From IMG/VR virus record IMGVR_UViG_3300045825_000531, positions 1 through 56,844 of that record: a stretch of 56,844 bases of DNA; one strand, given 5' to 3'. Positions 33,847-42,076 of this stretch are shown piece by piece. Position 1 is the first letter of the stretch. Every line of letters begins with the position of its first letter. Under the pieces are notes generated by a model. It was not told where the DNA came from, did not search any database, and saw only the letters and a program-made list of their open reading frames with translations. Both the position numbers and the translations under genes were made by a program. This DNA comes from a virus.

Positions 33847-34588
33847 CTCTTTTTAATTCATTTATTTTCCATCCTAAAAGTTTTACTTTAGATGGAAATA
33901 TATGGAAACTATTATCTTTTGAGCTTGTAGGCGATATTATTCCTCTATTAACCCAATTTCTTAATATGTTTATAGATAGCTCATTTTCTTCTGCGAAAGA
34001 TTTTAGATTTCCGTGAATGAAGTAATCATTATTTTTATTATCGGTTATAATATAAATTTTCGCCGAAGGATTAGAAGAACCTTTGACTCTATTAGACAGT
34101 TCTAATTTTCTTTGTTCTCCTTTTTTGCTATCCCATTGTTTAGTTTTTATCATATCAGATAAATGTGCTCTATTTTCGTCATTATCCCAAAATGTATTAT
34201 TCCATATTCTCATATCTTCAGAACCTCTTCCATCTCCTCCGTCGGTTATATTGGTGAGAGGGCCTGAGTCAAGAATAAGTCTACCTATTTTAGATATTAA
34301 ATATTTTTCTTTGTCTTTAACAAAGCCATTTTCACTATCTTTATTTAGGAAGATAGTAATATCTTCTATAGAAAAATGTTTTAAACAATTTCTAAGTTTA
34401 TTAGATTTTCTTGTTCTAGAATGAGGTAACTCATATATGTGATTTTTGTATCTATTTAATTTACCTTTCCCAACATAGAAAGGTTCATAAAGAAAAGAGA
34501 AATTTAAACCTTCGTAATGATAATTTCCTGGTTTATTCAAATCTACGAATATATAGTTATAGTATGAGTTTTGTGATAAATATTGCAT
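33827..34588 (-). CDS. GIY-YIG homing endonuclease (Seg-like)
   Basis: 253 aa, minus strand, inserted between queD-like and uvsX. YYNYIFVDL and PFYVGKGKLNR form the GIY-YIG core, with H-I-Y-E-L downstream and DKEKYLISKIGR carrying the catalytic Glu region. The C-terminal half has a NUMOD-type DNA-binding module (N-L-K-S-F-A-E-E-N-E-L-S). Late promoter and structured leader upstream. Overlaps the queD-like 3' end by 20 nt. Free-standing, so it probably promotes its own spread into flanking loci. Confidence 0.85.
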   Translation of the reverse strand: MQYLSQNSYYNYIFVDLNKPGNYHYEGLNFSFLYEPFYVGKGKLNRYKNHIYELPHSRTRKSNKLRNCLKHFSIEDITIFLNKDSENGFVKDKEKYLISKIGRLILDSGPLTNITDGGDGRGSEDMRIWNNTFWDNDENRAHLSDMIKTKQWDSKKGEQRKLELSNRVKGSSNPSAKIYIITDNKNNDYFIHGNLKSFAEENELSINILRNWVNRGIISPTSSKDNSFHIFPSKVKLLGWKINELKRVNPHNK

Positions 34589-34659
34589 GCTGCAGATTCC
34601 TTGGTTTGTAGAGACTATAGTGAGGCCTAATTCACGTGATAGTCTTTTTATTATTTATA
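34570..34659 (-). promoter_or_regulatory. Conserved homing-gene leader, copy 2, with late promoter
   Basis: Minus strand: exact TATAAATA at 34652-34659, then GACTAT, variable loop, ATAGTC, TCTACAAACC, an AGG element and ATCTGCAGCATGCAATATTTAT over the start codon. Near-identical to the leader at 30206-30295 except in the loop. Confidence 0.65.
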
Positions 34660-34679
34660 AAATTATTTAAAGGAATTTA

Positions 34680-35534
34680 ATGTCATTAATCGACAGACTA
34701 AAAAAGAGTTCAAAAATCGACCAAGTTGCAGTATTTAGTAAATCTACAATGTGTTTACCAAAAGATTTTATTCAAACCAAGATTCCACTGTTGAATCTTG
34801 CGTTATCAGGTGATGTAGATGGTGGGTTAACATCAGGATTAACAATCATTGCAGGTCCTAGTAGACATTACAAATCAAATTATGGGTTGTCAATGGTATC
34901 GGCATTCCAAAAGAAATTCCCCGAAGGAATTGTTATTTTTTATGACTCAGAATTTGGTAGTACTGAGGATTATTTCAAAGCAAATGATGTAGATCCTGAG
35001 CGTGTATTGCATTGTCCAATTACTAATATCGAAGAACTTAAATTTGATATTATGAATCAGATTGATACTTTTGAAAAGAATGATAAAATCATGTTCTTTA
35101 TTGACTCAATTGGTAACCTTGCGAGTAAGAAAGAGGTTGAAGATGCGTTGAAAGAAAATGCTGCTGCTGATATGACCCGTGCTAAGCAGTTCAAATCATT
35201 GTTCCGTATGGTAACTCCTCACCTCACGCTAAAAGATATTCCTATGGTTGCGATTAACCATACTTATCAATGTGGGACAGAAAAAATGACCGTAACCACC
35301 CCAGACGGTAAAGTATCTATTAAAGATATTAAACAAGGTGATATAGTTCTTACGACTAACGGTTATGAAGAAGTAATGTTCACCACTATTGGTGAGAATG
35401 CTTTTATAACCGAAATAGAACTAGAGAATGGTGATATTTTAGAATTTACCGAAGGTCATAGATTTATGGTTAATGGGGAATGGAAATATGTAGCCGATTT
35501 AGAAGTAGGTATGAGTATTGATAGTGTTTCATAA
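34680..35534 (+). CDS. uvsX: UvsX recombinase N-part fused to split-intein N-half
   Basis: 284 aa. Residues 1-197 are T4 UvsX/RecA-like: Walker A GPSRHYKSN, Walker B MFFIDSIG, ending in VAINHTYQ. Residue 198 is Cys1 of an intein N-half of 87 residues: CGTEKMTVTTPDGKVSIKDI (block A), TEGHRFMV (block B with T-x-x-H), then WKYVADLEVGMSID and stop. The other half lies at 36386. Trans-splicing would restore HTYQ-TQEMFSKT, the order of T4 UvsX, giving a recombinase of about 349 aa. Confidence 0.93.
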   Translation: MSLIDRLKKSSKIDQVAVFSKSTMCLPKDFIQTKIPLLNLALSGDVDGGLTSGLTIIAGPSRHYKSNYGLSMVSAFQKKFPEGIVIFYDSEFGSTEDYFKANDVDPERVLHCPITNIEELKFDIMNQIDTFEKNDKIMFFIDSIGNLASKKEVEDALKENAAADMTRAKQFKSLFRMVTPHLTLKDIPMVAINHTYQCGTEKMTVTTPDGKVSIKDIKQGDIVLTTNGYEEVMFTTIGENAFITEIELENGDILEFTEGHRFMVNGEWKYVADLEVGMSIDSVS

Positions 35535-35544
35535 GTATGATTAA

Positions 35545-35552
35545 CATAAATA
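35545..35552 (+). promoter_or_regulatory. Late-promoter-like element
   Basis: CATAAATA, one mismatch to TATAAATA, 27 nt before the homing gene inside the split uvsX locus. Confidence 0.4.
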
Positions 35553-35578
35553 ATAGTATATAAAATTAGGAGTATACT

Positions 35579-36376
35579 ATGTTTAGGTTAATGATTAAAA
35601 CCTCAAATCAAGGTTTAAAATATCTATGTGTTACAAAAAGAGATGATTATGAGGAATATAAAGGTTCTGGTAGAGATTGGAAACAACATTTATCCATCTA
35701 TGGAGATGATATAACTACTTTAGTTTTATATGAAACGGAATCTTCTATTGAACTATCAGATGTTGGGATGTTTTATAGTAATTTTTATGACATAGTAGAT
35801 TCCAAAGAATGGGCTAATGTTGTTAAAGAAGAAGGATATAAACATTTTAATAGATTTAATCATTGGTGTGTTTATGATAATTCTGTTAGTGATAAGATTT
35901 CAGAAGCACAAACTAAGATGTTTCAAAAAATGTCCAAAGATGAAAAAGCTGAATATACTTCTAGGTGGAGAAAAGGTTCTGAAATATGGAGAGAGAATTT
36001 ATCTCAGGAAGAATATGTGATATATTGTTTGAAGTTAAGCGAAGCTCAGAAAATGTATTATCAAAATATGGATGAAGATGAGCGAATTAAGCTATCCGAA
36101 AAAAATAGGAATATGCGTTTAAATATGTCTGAAGAAAGTAAACAATCAAGGAAAGAAAAAATTCAAGAAGTTTATGCTACAGGTAAACATCAACATATTT
36201 TCGATAAATTTAGTGAGGAGAGACAAGGAGGTAACAACCCTTGCTCTAAAAAAGTATCTATCCAAGGGGTTGTTTATGGATGCATAAAAGATGCTTGCGA
36301 CGAGTTGAATATAACAAGGGCAATCTTAAATGGTAGATTAAAATCAGAAAAATATCCTGATTATATAAGAATTTAA
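35579..36376 (+). CDS. Homing endonuclease-like gene inside the split-intein locus
   Basis: 265 aa with a good ribosome site (AGGAG). KYLCVTKRDDYEEYKGSGRD with WKQHL resembles the short N-terminal domain of phage Seg/GIY-YIG-related enzymes; a Lys/Glu-rich helical linker follows (KLSEAQKMYYQNM), then a C-terminal NUMOD-like module (VSIQGVVYGCIKDACDEL). No catalytic motif is certain. It sits between the intein halves, the arrangement described for fractured genes with split inteins (Dassa and colleagues, 2009). Confidence 0.65.
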   Translation: MFRLMIKTSNQGLKYLCVTKRDDYEEYKGSGRDWKQHLSIYGDDITTLVLYETESSIELSDVGMFYSNFYDIVDSKEWANVVKEEGYKHFNRFNHWCVYDNSVSDKISEAQTKMFQKMSKDEKAEYTSRWRKGSEIWRENLSQEEYVIYCLKLSEAQKMYYQNMDEDERIKLSEKNRNMRLNMSEESKQSRKEKIQEVYATGKHQHIFDKFSEERQGGNNPCSKKVSIQGVVYGCIKDACDELNITRAILNGRLKSEKYPDYIRI

Positions 36377-36385
36377 AGGAATAAA

Positions 36386-36949
36386 ATGAAAATTAAAAGT
36401 ATTACTCACAATAAACGAAAAGAAACAGTTTATGATTTTGAGACTCCATCTCATTCATATATTTTAGGAAATGGATTAATTTCTCATAATACCCAAGAAA
36501 TGTTCTCAAAAACAATTGTATCAGGTGGTACGGGTATTATGCTTTCAGCAAACACTGTATTGATTATCGGGCGTTCTCAGAACAAAAAAGGAACTGAGTT
36601 AGAAGGTTATACATTTACTATCAATATTGAAAAATCACGTTTCGTTAAAGAAAAATCTAAGTTTCAAATTGAAGTTGCGTTTGATGAGGGTATTGTCGAA
36701 TACAGTGGTTTATTGGATGATGCAGTCGAAGGTGGTTATGTTGATAAACCTAAAGTTGGTTGGTATACTCGACCATGTGTTCCTGATGATAAAAATTATC
36801 GTGAGAAAGATACAAAAACTGAAGAATTTTGGACACCGGTATTTGCAAACACAGATTTCAAAAAATACCTAACGAAAAAATATAAACTATCAACAGATTT
36901 TTTACCTTCATTAGAAATTGATGAAATTGTTGATGAAGATGACATTTAA
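36386..36949 (+). CDS. uvsX: Split-intein C-half fused to UvsX C-part
   Basis: 187 aa. Residues 1-35 are an intein C-half: ETVYDFETPSHSYILGNG (block F, with catalytic Asp) and LISHN (block G, terminal His-Asn). Residue 36 is Thr, the +1 nucleophile, followed by TQEMFSKTIVSGGTG and the rest of UvsX to its acidic tail (EIDEIVDEDDI). It has its own SD (AAAGGA) and ATG, so it is a separate protein. The C-extein of 152 residues is full length compared with T4 UvsX. Confidence 0.93.
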   Translation: MKIKSITHNKRKETVYDFETPSHSYILGNGLISHNTQEMFSKTIVSGGTGIMLSANTVLIIGRSQNKKGTELEGYTFTINIEKSRFVKEKSKFQIEVAFDEGIVEYSGLLDDAVEGGYVDKPKVGWYTRPCVPDDKNYREKDTKTEEFWTPVFANTDFKKYLTKKYKLSTDFLPSLEIDEIVDEDDI

Positions 36950-37406
36950 AAATCTTGTAACTGAAAAAGGTACATATGCAGCTGTTAAGGTTTCTCCTAC
37001 AGCTGCCGGTAATATTATAGACACAGCAAAAAATTTAGGAATTCCTAATCTAATAAACCCCTCAGATATTCATTGTACATTACTTTATTCAAGAAAACAC
37101 GCTCCTTTATCTGGTAGTATTGATGTTGATTATGATGCATTGATTTCAAATTTTGAATTGTTTGGTGATAACAAAGAAATATTAGTAATAAAACTATTAT
37201 CAAGTGATATTAAGGAAAGACATAAGTTTCTAATGGATACATATGATGCAACTTATGACTATGATGAATATATACCTCATATCACATTATCTTATAATAT
37301 TGATAAATTTGATGTTAACAGTATTGATATAAATGCATTTAATAATTCAGATTTTAAATTCATATATGAATACTATGAAGATTTAGATCTAACAAAAAAT
37401 TTATAG
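36939..37406 (+). CDS. Acb1-like 2H phosphoesterase (anti-CBASS candidate)
   Basis: 155 aa. Two H-x-T motifs, DIHCTLLYS (His45) and YIPHITLSY (His114), 69 residues apart, plus GTYAAVK near the N-terminus. Length, spacing and flanks resemble phage Acb1, which degrades cyclic nucleotide signals of CBASS defence. The start MTFKNLVTE also fits a capsid-targeting sequence, so the enzyme may be injected with the DNA. Overlaps the end of uvsX by 11 nt; an ATG two codons earlier is possible. Confidence 0.62.
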   Translation: MTFKNLVTEKGTYAAVKVSPTAAGNIIDTAKNLGIPNLINPSDIHCTLLYSRKHAPLSGSIDVDYDALISNFELFGDNKEILVIKLLSSDIKERHKFLMDTYDATYDYDEYIPHITLSYNIDKFDVNSIDINAFNNSDFKFIYEYYEDLDLTKNL

Positions 37407-37417
37407 AATTTTTTATC

Positions 37418-37425
37418 AATAAATA
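37418..37425 (+). promoter_or_regulatory. Late-promoter-like element
   Basis: AATAAATA, one mismatch to TATAAATA, 26 nt before the start at 37452, with a GAGG ribosome site between. Confidence 0.45.
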
Positions 37426-37451
37426 CAGAAAAATATATGTGAGGAAACCCT

Positions 37452-38012
37452 ATGGTTCAATTTAGTACATTTAAAGAACAGACAGAATATAACGAATCAG
37501 TTCAAAAATTGATGCTTGCAATTCATTTTTCTGATTCTATGAATGAGTCAGAAATTAATGAGGCATCAATCGGTGATTATGCTAGTAAAATCGGCTTAAA
37601 GATTTCAAAAGGAAATGGATTAATCGATTATCTTATTAAGTTTACTTCAGGAGCTGGTAAAATGTTGATGGCAGCAATCAAAGGTGATGAACCAAAGGTA
37701 CGTGAGATTTCAGGTCAAATGAGCAAAGCAGATTTTGTTGACTTCCTATTGAAACTAGATACTGTTACAATGCATCTTGTTACTGGACCTATTCATATGA
37801 TTGATGCAATTACTGGTTGGGATATTTTGGCAAATATTGCACACGGAGCACATGTTGCTAAAGAAAAAGTTGTAAAATCTTTCAAAGATGCGCTTGATTA
37901 TGTTAAAGACAAGATTGATAATTTTATGGCACCTGGCGATAAAAAATCTGAGATGGAAAATCACGTTGATATTATTGCAAAACTAGCAGATCCTGCCTTA
38001 CTTGCAGTATAA
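37452..38012 (+). CDS. Putative internal head protein
   Basis: 186 aa, starts MVQFSTFKE, a capsid-targeting-like end. Helical, with a Gly/Ala-rich hydrophobic middle (LVTGPIHMIDAITGWDILANIAHGAH) that could insert in membranes or self-associate. S-E-I-N-E near residue 33 offers another possible prohead-protease site. No enzymatic motif. Behind a late-like promoter. Confidence 0.5.
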   Translation: MVQFSTFKEQTEYNESVQKLMLAIHFSDSMNESEINEASIGDYASKIGLKISKGNGLIDYLIKFTSGAGKMLMAAIKGDEPKVREISGQMSKADFVDFLLKLDTVTMHLVTGPIHMIDAITGWDILANIAHGAHVAKEKVVKSFKDALDYVKDKIDNFMAPGDKKSEMENHVDIIAKLADPALLAV

Positions 38013-38015
38013 ATA
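38008..38015 (+). promoter_or_regulatory. T4-type late promoter
   Basis: Exact TATAAATA spanning the stop codon of the preceding gene, about 42 nt before the proposed start of the Ntn-hydrolase-like gene. Confidence 0.55.
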
Positions 38016-38056
38016 AATAAATTCAATTAAAGATATAAAATCGAGGATGGTGTATT

Positions 38057-39073
38057 ATTTGTGTTATAGTAGCGGTGAAACTCCCAAGAAATAAAAAAAC
38101 AGGTCTTCCTGAAAAAGATGCACAATGGCGTATAGCCAAAATCCGTGATAGAACTTATGCCCCAACATATAGACTTAAACGCTATACAGTTTCAGAAGTA
38201 GGTGCCTCACAGATTTTCCTAGTTGACCTTGATACGGATTGGACCGAGGGACTTTCTGTACACGAAGATGGTTCATACTTAGGTATGGTAAATTCCGCAT
38301 TGAATAATTCAAGCGACAAGAAAGACGATGGTTCATCAAAAGCAAAGAAATCTGGCGAAGGTGTTACCTCAGTAAACGGTAAAGCAATTCGTCGTGCATT
38401 AAAGCAACATAATATCGAAAAAGCTGTAGATATTCTTAAGGAATATAAATTCGACGGTAACACATTCTTGACAGATGGTAAACGTCTGTTTATTATGGAA
38501 ACATACCTTCCTTCTGATGTTAAAGACAAATATAGAGATAAAATCGAAGGTACTGATAAGAGATTTGAAGATGTAGTTCCTGCTGATGAATATATAGTGT
38601 CTACAAAGGAAATTAAAAAAGATTTCCTAGTTGTACGTGCAAACTCAGGTGTTCTTGATTCTGATGGTGGTTATGTAGAAGTCGATGGTGATAGTTTTGA
38701 GTCAAGCCAAAAACGTCGTGAATATGCAATGAAGTTCGTAGAAGAACAAGTTTATGAGCCAATGGATTTGATTTCTACATTGAGTCACCTTGGTAGAGAT
38801 ACTATTGATAAAAACCCATTCTTTAGACCAGTTCGTTTGAAAGGTAAAGCATTATCTAAAGATAATCCAGATGTTCAAATTTTCAGTACATCAATTGTTC
38901 AATTAGACCCAAGTGGTGTAATGTTCTTAAAACCAATTGAATGTAAAGTAGAAGATGTGAGTATCAATAAACTGGTATCTGGAAAATATCTGGCAAACTT
39001 AGTTATACTACCTGACCGTAATAAATTATTTGAAGGTGTTAAATTCAAATCATTCGTTCTTATACATGATTAA
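38057..39073 (+). CDS. Ntn-hydrolase-like protein with probable ATT start
   Basis: About 338 aa. The frame contains AKIRDRTYAPTYRLKRY, DTDWTEGLS with LGMVNSALN, VVRANSG, and SSQKRREYA, resembling the N-terminal-nucleophile acyltransferase/C45-type families (K-N-R-D-R-x-Y, E-G-x-N-x-x-G, N-S-A). These need a Cys right after the initiator Met. The usual start (GTG, 38075) lacks it, but six codons upstream the frame reads ATT-TGT-GTT, i.e. start-Cys-Val, with GAGG at 38043-38046. I therefore choose ATT at 38057; 38054 is possible. Substrate unknown. Confidence 0.6.
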   Translation: MCVIVAVKLPRNKKTGLPEKDAQWRIAKIRDRTYAPTYRLKRYTVSEVGASQIFLVDLDTDWTEGLSVHEDGSYLGMVNSALNNSSDKKDDGSSKAKKSGEGVTSVNGKAIRRALKQHNIEKAVDILKEYKFDGNTFLTDGKRLFIMETYLPSDVKDKYRDKIEGTDKRFEDVVPADEYIVSTKEIKKDFLVVRANSGVLDSDGGYVEVDGDSFESSQKRREYAMKFVEEQVYEPMDLISTLSHLGRDTIDKNPFFRPVRLKGKALSKDNPDVQIFSTSIVQLDPSGVMFLKPIECKVEDVSINKLVSGKYLANLVILPDRNKLFEGVKFKSFVLIHD

Positions 39074-39791
39074 TCTTCCATTGTTCTCAAAATTTATAAT
39101 CGAGGGCGGTGGTGAATCCGCAGGTTCCAATGAAGTATTATCAACTTCATTGGAACAAGCCCGTGATCTTTTAACACGTGATTTACTTGCATTAGGTCTA
39201 ACGTTAGATTCTATTCCAGAATTTGATAGTAATTATAATCAATTGAAAAAATATGTACAACATGGATTTGCATCAAGAAAAGTGATGCCAGTAGTTTCAG
39301 CAAAACAGGTAAAAATATTGAAGGATGATTTATTAAAAGGTTCAGTTGATATCTTGAAACCGTTTAACCTTAAATACAAAGATTACACTGCAGGAAATGC
39401 AGATCTTGAAAAAGCAGATGCACATACAAAAGCGGAATATCAAGTTGCAGGTAAATTTGATGGTGATGTGAAAGATGATATTGTTGAGGCATCATATGAG
39501 TTTGTAAAGGTATCAAAACTTTTACCAGTTCAGAAACAAATATATCTTAGTAAGTTTTTAAAGAATATCGCAAAATTTGGGATAATCGATGAGCATACAA
39601 AGATGTTACAAAAATCTTTAATAGTATCACGTAATTATGAACTAATAGATGGGCATCATAGATGGATGTCAGTTATGTTATGTAATCCTGATCTAAAAGT
39701 AAAAATTCTTCGAATTCATCTTGAAACCACTGAGGTTCTCAAGGTTGTTAAAAATTTCGGAATATCACTAGGAAACCAATCGAATGATTAA
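39066..39791 (+). CDS. ParB/Srx-like domain protein with capsid-targeting N-terminus
   Basis: 241 aa, start overlapping the previous gene by 8 nt. Begins MINLPLFSKFIIE (I-x-E cleavage site). SRNYELIDGHHRWMSVML near residue 195 is the D-G-H-H-R motif of ParB/sulfiredoxin-type folds, which can act as CTPase, nuclease or ATPase. N-terminal helices unassigned. Same late operon as the Ntn-like gene. Confidence 0.6.
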   Translation: MINLPLFSKFIIEGGGESAGSNEVLSTSLEQARDLLTRDLLALGLTLDSIPEFDSNYNQLKKYVQHGFASRKVMPVVSAKQVKILKDDLLKGSVDILKPFNLKYKDYTAGNADLEKADAHTKAEYQVAGKFDGDVKDDIVEASYEFVKVSKLLPVQKQIYLSKFLKNIAKFGIIDEHTKMLQKSLIVSRNYELIDGHHRWMSVMLCNPDLKVKILRIHLETTEVLKVVKNFGISLGNQSND

Positions 39792-40545
39792 TTTAAGCAA
39801 GTTCAGTACATTTGTTGCAAGTAATGATTATACACTATTTGTGGAATCTGTTGATGCTTACCTAATAAACTCTGAATTGATAGAATCACGTATCGATGAA
39901 GGCCTTATGGATTACTTCAAAGATAAACTTGATTTTATTAAAGAATTAGCATCAAAGTTCCTGATGAATGTTACAGATCTTCTTATTGCATTTAAGGATA
40001 AATTTATCTTTGATATATTTTCAAAGGTAGGATGGAGTCTAAAAAAACTTGCATTATTAGTTCGTGATGGTTATAAACTATATACTGAATTGCATAAGAT
40101 TATTTTCAAATACCTAAAAGAAAAAGGTATAACTAAATGGACAGATAACGTAATAAAAGAACTCGATGATTATCTTGCTTCACATCCTTTTATTAAACAT
40201 GCATCAGGTATAGTAATTGCAGGTTTTCTAATATATCAATGGACACACCTTATTGCATTTACAGGAGATATTGATTTTGATTTTGATCAAACTACATTAT
40301 TTCAAGCACTCGGTGGAAATTTCAGTTTAATGGACCTATTTGGTGGTGAATCAGGATTGAAATTATTAGCATATATTGCATCAAATGTTCTTGGTGGTAT
40401 TACGTTTCCTTGGACGACAGTGACCGAAGGAAGTGTATTATTTGCGTTTAGTATTATATACACCGTTGCAAAACATAAGTATCCAGTGGTAGCAAAAAAT
40501 ATGCACCCAATACTATCAAATATATCAAAATTAAAACATGCATGA
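39784..40545 (+). CDS. Putative internal head protein, membrane-active candidate
   Basis: 253 aa, overlaps the previous gene by 8 nt. Starts MINLSKFSTF, a capsid-targeting-like end without an immediate L-x-E; S-R-I-D-E near residue 39 may be the cleavage site. Two or three hydrophobic stretches (GIVIAGFLIYQWTHLIAF; LLAYIASNVLGGI; SVLFAFSIIYTVA) suggest membrane insertion. Could assist DNA entry after injection; speculative. Confidence 0.5.
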   Translation: MINLSKFSTFVASNDYTLFVESVDAYLINSELIESRIDEGLMDYFKDKLDFIKELASKFLMNVTDLLIAFKDKFIFDIFSKVGWSLKKLALLVRDGYKLYTELHKIIFKYLKEKGITKWTDNVIKELDDYLASHPFIKHASGIVIAGFLIYQWTHLIAFTGDIDFDFDQTTLFQALGGNFSLMDLFGGESGLKLLAYIASNVLGGITFPWTTVTEGSVLFAFSIIYTVAKHKYPVVAKNMHPILSNISKLKHA

Positions 40546-40562
40546 TACCTTTGGGTATCTTT
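40544..40562 (+). terminator. Terminator hairpin
   Basis: GATACC/GGTATC around TTTG, followed by TTT. Overlaps the stop codon of the preceding gene and ends the late operon. Confidence 0.55.
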
Positions 40563-40597
40563 AAAATGTTATTTTAGAATGATATTTTAATGAAGAT

Positions 40598-40618
40598 TTA
40601 AGTTTTATATGATATAAT
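40598..40618 (+). promoter_or_regulatory. Promoter
   Basis: TTTAAG, 10-nt spacer with TGA, TATAAT at 40613-40618, leader with AAGAAGGATAG before the ATG. Confidence 0.65.
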
Positions 40619-40646
40619 TGTTGTATATTAATAAGAAGGATAGATT

Positions 40647-41069
40647 ATGTTTAACCCATCAGCTGTAAAATACGTATCAATTGAAGTTCCTGTTAGCGAT
40701 GATGAAGATATTCCCAATGATTTTCCTGGGCGTAAAGGAAATATGTTAAAGTTTGTAATTGAACATCCTACAGGTAAAATTGTAGATTTCGATACAGGAT
40801 ATAAGTTTTCCAATGATTGGTTATTGATGACTTCTAATTCCGGAATTTCACCATTTTTGCTTTTTATGAAAGTAACAGATGAAGGTACATATATACTTTT
40901 AGACAAAGATAAAAATCCTATTGCATCAATTGAGGAGGATTATGTTCCTGATAAAACATCTATTCCTGGAGAATATGGTGATTATTTGGATCTATCTATT
41001 GACCTAGAAAATGGCATAATCGAAAACTGGTACGGTGAACGTGCAACATTCGATGAATTTCAAAAATAA
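40647..41069 (+). CDS. Hypothetical acidic protein
   Basis: 140 aa, beta-rich, acidic (pairs and triplets of Asp/Glu throughout). Segments KFVIEHPTGKIVDFDTGYKF and GTYILLDKDKNPIASIE suggest a small beta-barrel. No family recognised. Twelve nt upstream of the RlaP-like gene and probably co-transcribed with it. Confidence 0.55.
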   Translation: MFNPSAVKYVSIEVPVSDDEDIPNDFPGRKGNMLKFVIEHPTGKIVDFDTGYKFSNDWLLMTSNSGISPFLLFMKVTDEGTYILLDKDKNPIASIEEDYVPDKTSIPGEYGDYLDLSIDLENGIIENWYGERATFDEFQK

Positions 41070-41080
41070 GAAGGATTTCT

Positions 41081-42076
41081 ATGACAACTACATCTCAATT
41101 TAAAGATCTATTACCTGATGGTTACACCTTACTATATGTAACAAAATCAGGTTCAAAATTATATGGCACTGATACACCAGCATCTGATACGGATTATAAG
41201 GGTGTGTATGTTGCATCGAAAGAATCGTTATTCACAAAAACTGATCTTGATGAAGTTACCTCAAATACAGCATCACATAAACAAAAAAACACAGCGGAAG
41301 ATGTTGATTGTACGTTGGACTCATTACACAAATTTTTCCGTTTACTTAAGAAAGGCGAAACTGGTGCATTAGATTTGCTATTTAGTATGTTTAGTGAAGA
41401 TACTGTTGTATATGCAAATAAAGAGTTTGTACAGTTCATGAAAGAGAACTACAAAGATTTCTTGAGTTCAAATACAAAAGCATTCATGGGTTACTGTTTT
41501 CAACAAGCAACTAGATATGGCCTAAAAGGTAAACGTTATGACTCATTGATGAAATTATTCAATGATACATTACCATTGAAGAAAGTATCTAATTCTGATA
41601 CTGTTAGCGATTGGTTAGGTGATCTCGATTTCACAACATTTGATGAATCTCATGTTAAGGTAACTAATCACGAAGGTTTTGATTACCTTTATGTTCTTGG
41701 AAAAGAATTCAATATGAAGATGCCTATGCGGGATGCAACACCTGTTCTAACAAAGATGTCAAATATGTATGGTGAAAGAACTAAAGCTTCATCTGAATCA
41801 ACAAACGGTGCAACAGACTGGAAAGCATTGAGTCATGCTGTACGTGTTGTTGATGAAGCTAATGAGTTATTGTCTGAAGAGTTTGTCACGTTTCCATTGC
41901 GAAATGCACAATACGTGAAAGAGGTAAAGATGGGATTACATCCAGTTGAGGATGTAATGACTAAACTTGAAGATGATATGAGTGTGGTTGAAAATCTATT
42001 ACTTTCAACAAAGCTTCCACTTCAAGTAAATGAAGAATTGGTTATGCGATTATTACTTGAGGTAGTATCGAAATAA
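41081..42076 (+). CDS. RlaP-like nucleotidyltransferase
   Basis: 331 aa. SGSKLYGTDTPASDTDYKGVYV near residue 25 is the G-S-x(2)-Y-G-x(4)-S-D-x-D core of the Pol-beta nucleotidyltransferase fold in the RlaP (PF10127) style. The helical remainder (F-L-S-S-N-T-K-A-F-M-G-Y, Q-Q-A-T-R-Y-G-L-K) fits that family. RlaP relatives are linked to RNA repair. Second Pol-beta-type gene in the window, unrelated in detail to the one at 5697. Confidence 0.7.
   Translation: MTTTSQFKDLLPDGYTLLYVTKSGSKLYGTDTPASDTDYKGVYVASKESLFTKTDLDEVTSNTASHKQKNTAEDVDCTLDSLHKFFRLLKKGETGALDLLFSMFSEDTVVYANKEFVQFMKENYKDFLSSNTKAFMGYCFQQATRYGLKGKRYDSLMKLFNDTLPLKKVSNSDTVSDWLGDLDFTTFDESHVKVTNHEGFDYLYVLGKEFNMKMPMRDATPVLTKMSNMYGERTKASSESTNGATDWKALSHAVRVVDEANELLSEEFVTFPLRNAQYVKEVKMGLHPVEDVMTKLEDDMSVVENLLLSTKLPLQVNEELVMRLLLEVVSK

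Noticed and set aside
34680-36949. uvsX as a pseudogene disrupted by a homing gene
   Set aside because: Both broken ends carry complete intein halves with all catalytic residues and separate ribosome sites, so function is preserved by trans-splicing.
38075-38077. GTG start for the Ntn-hydrolase-like gene
   Set aside because: It would remove the Cys that the family needs as N-terminal nucleophile; an upstream ATT-TGT fits better.
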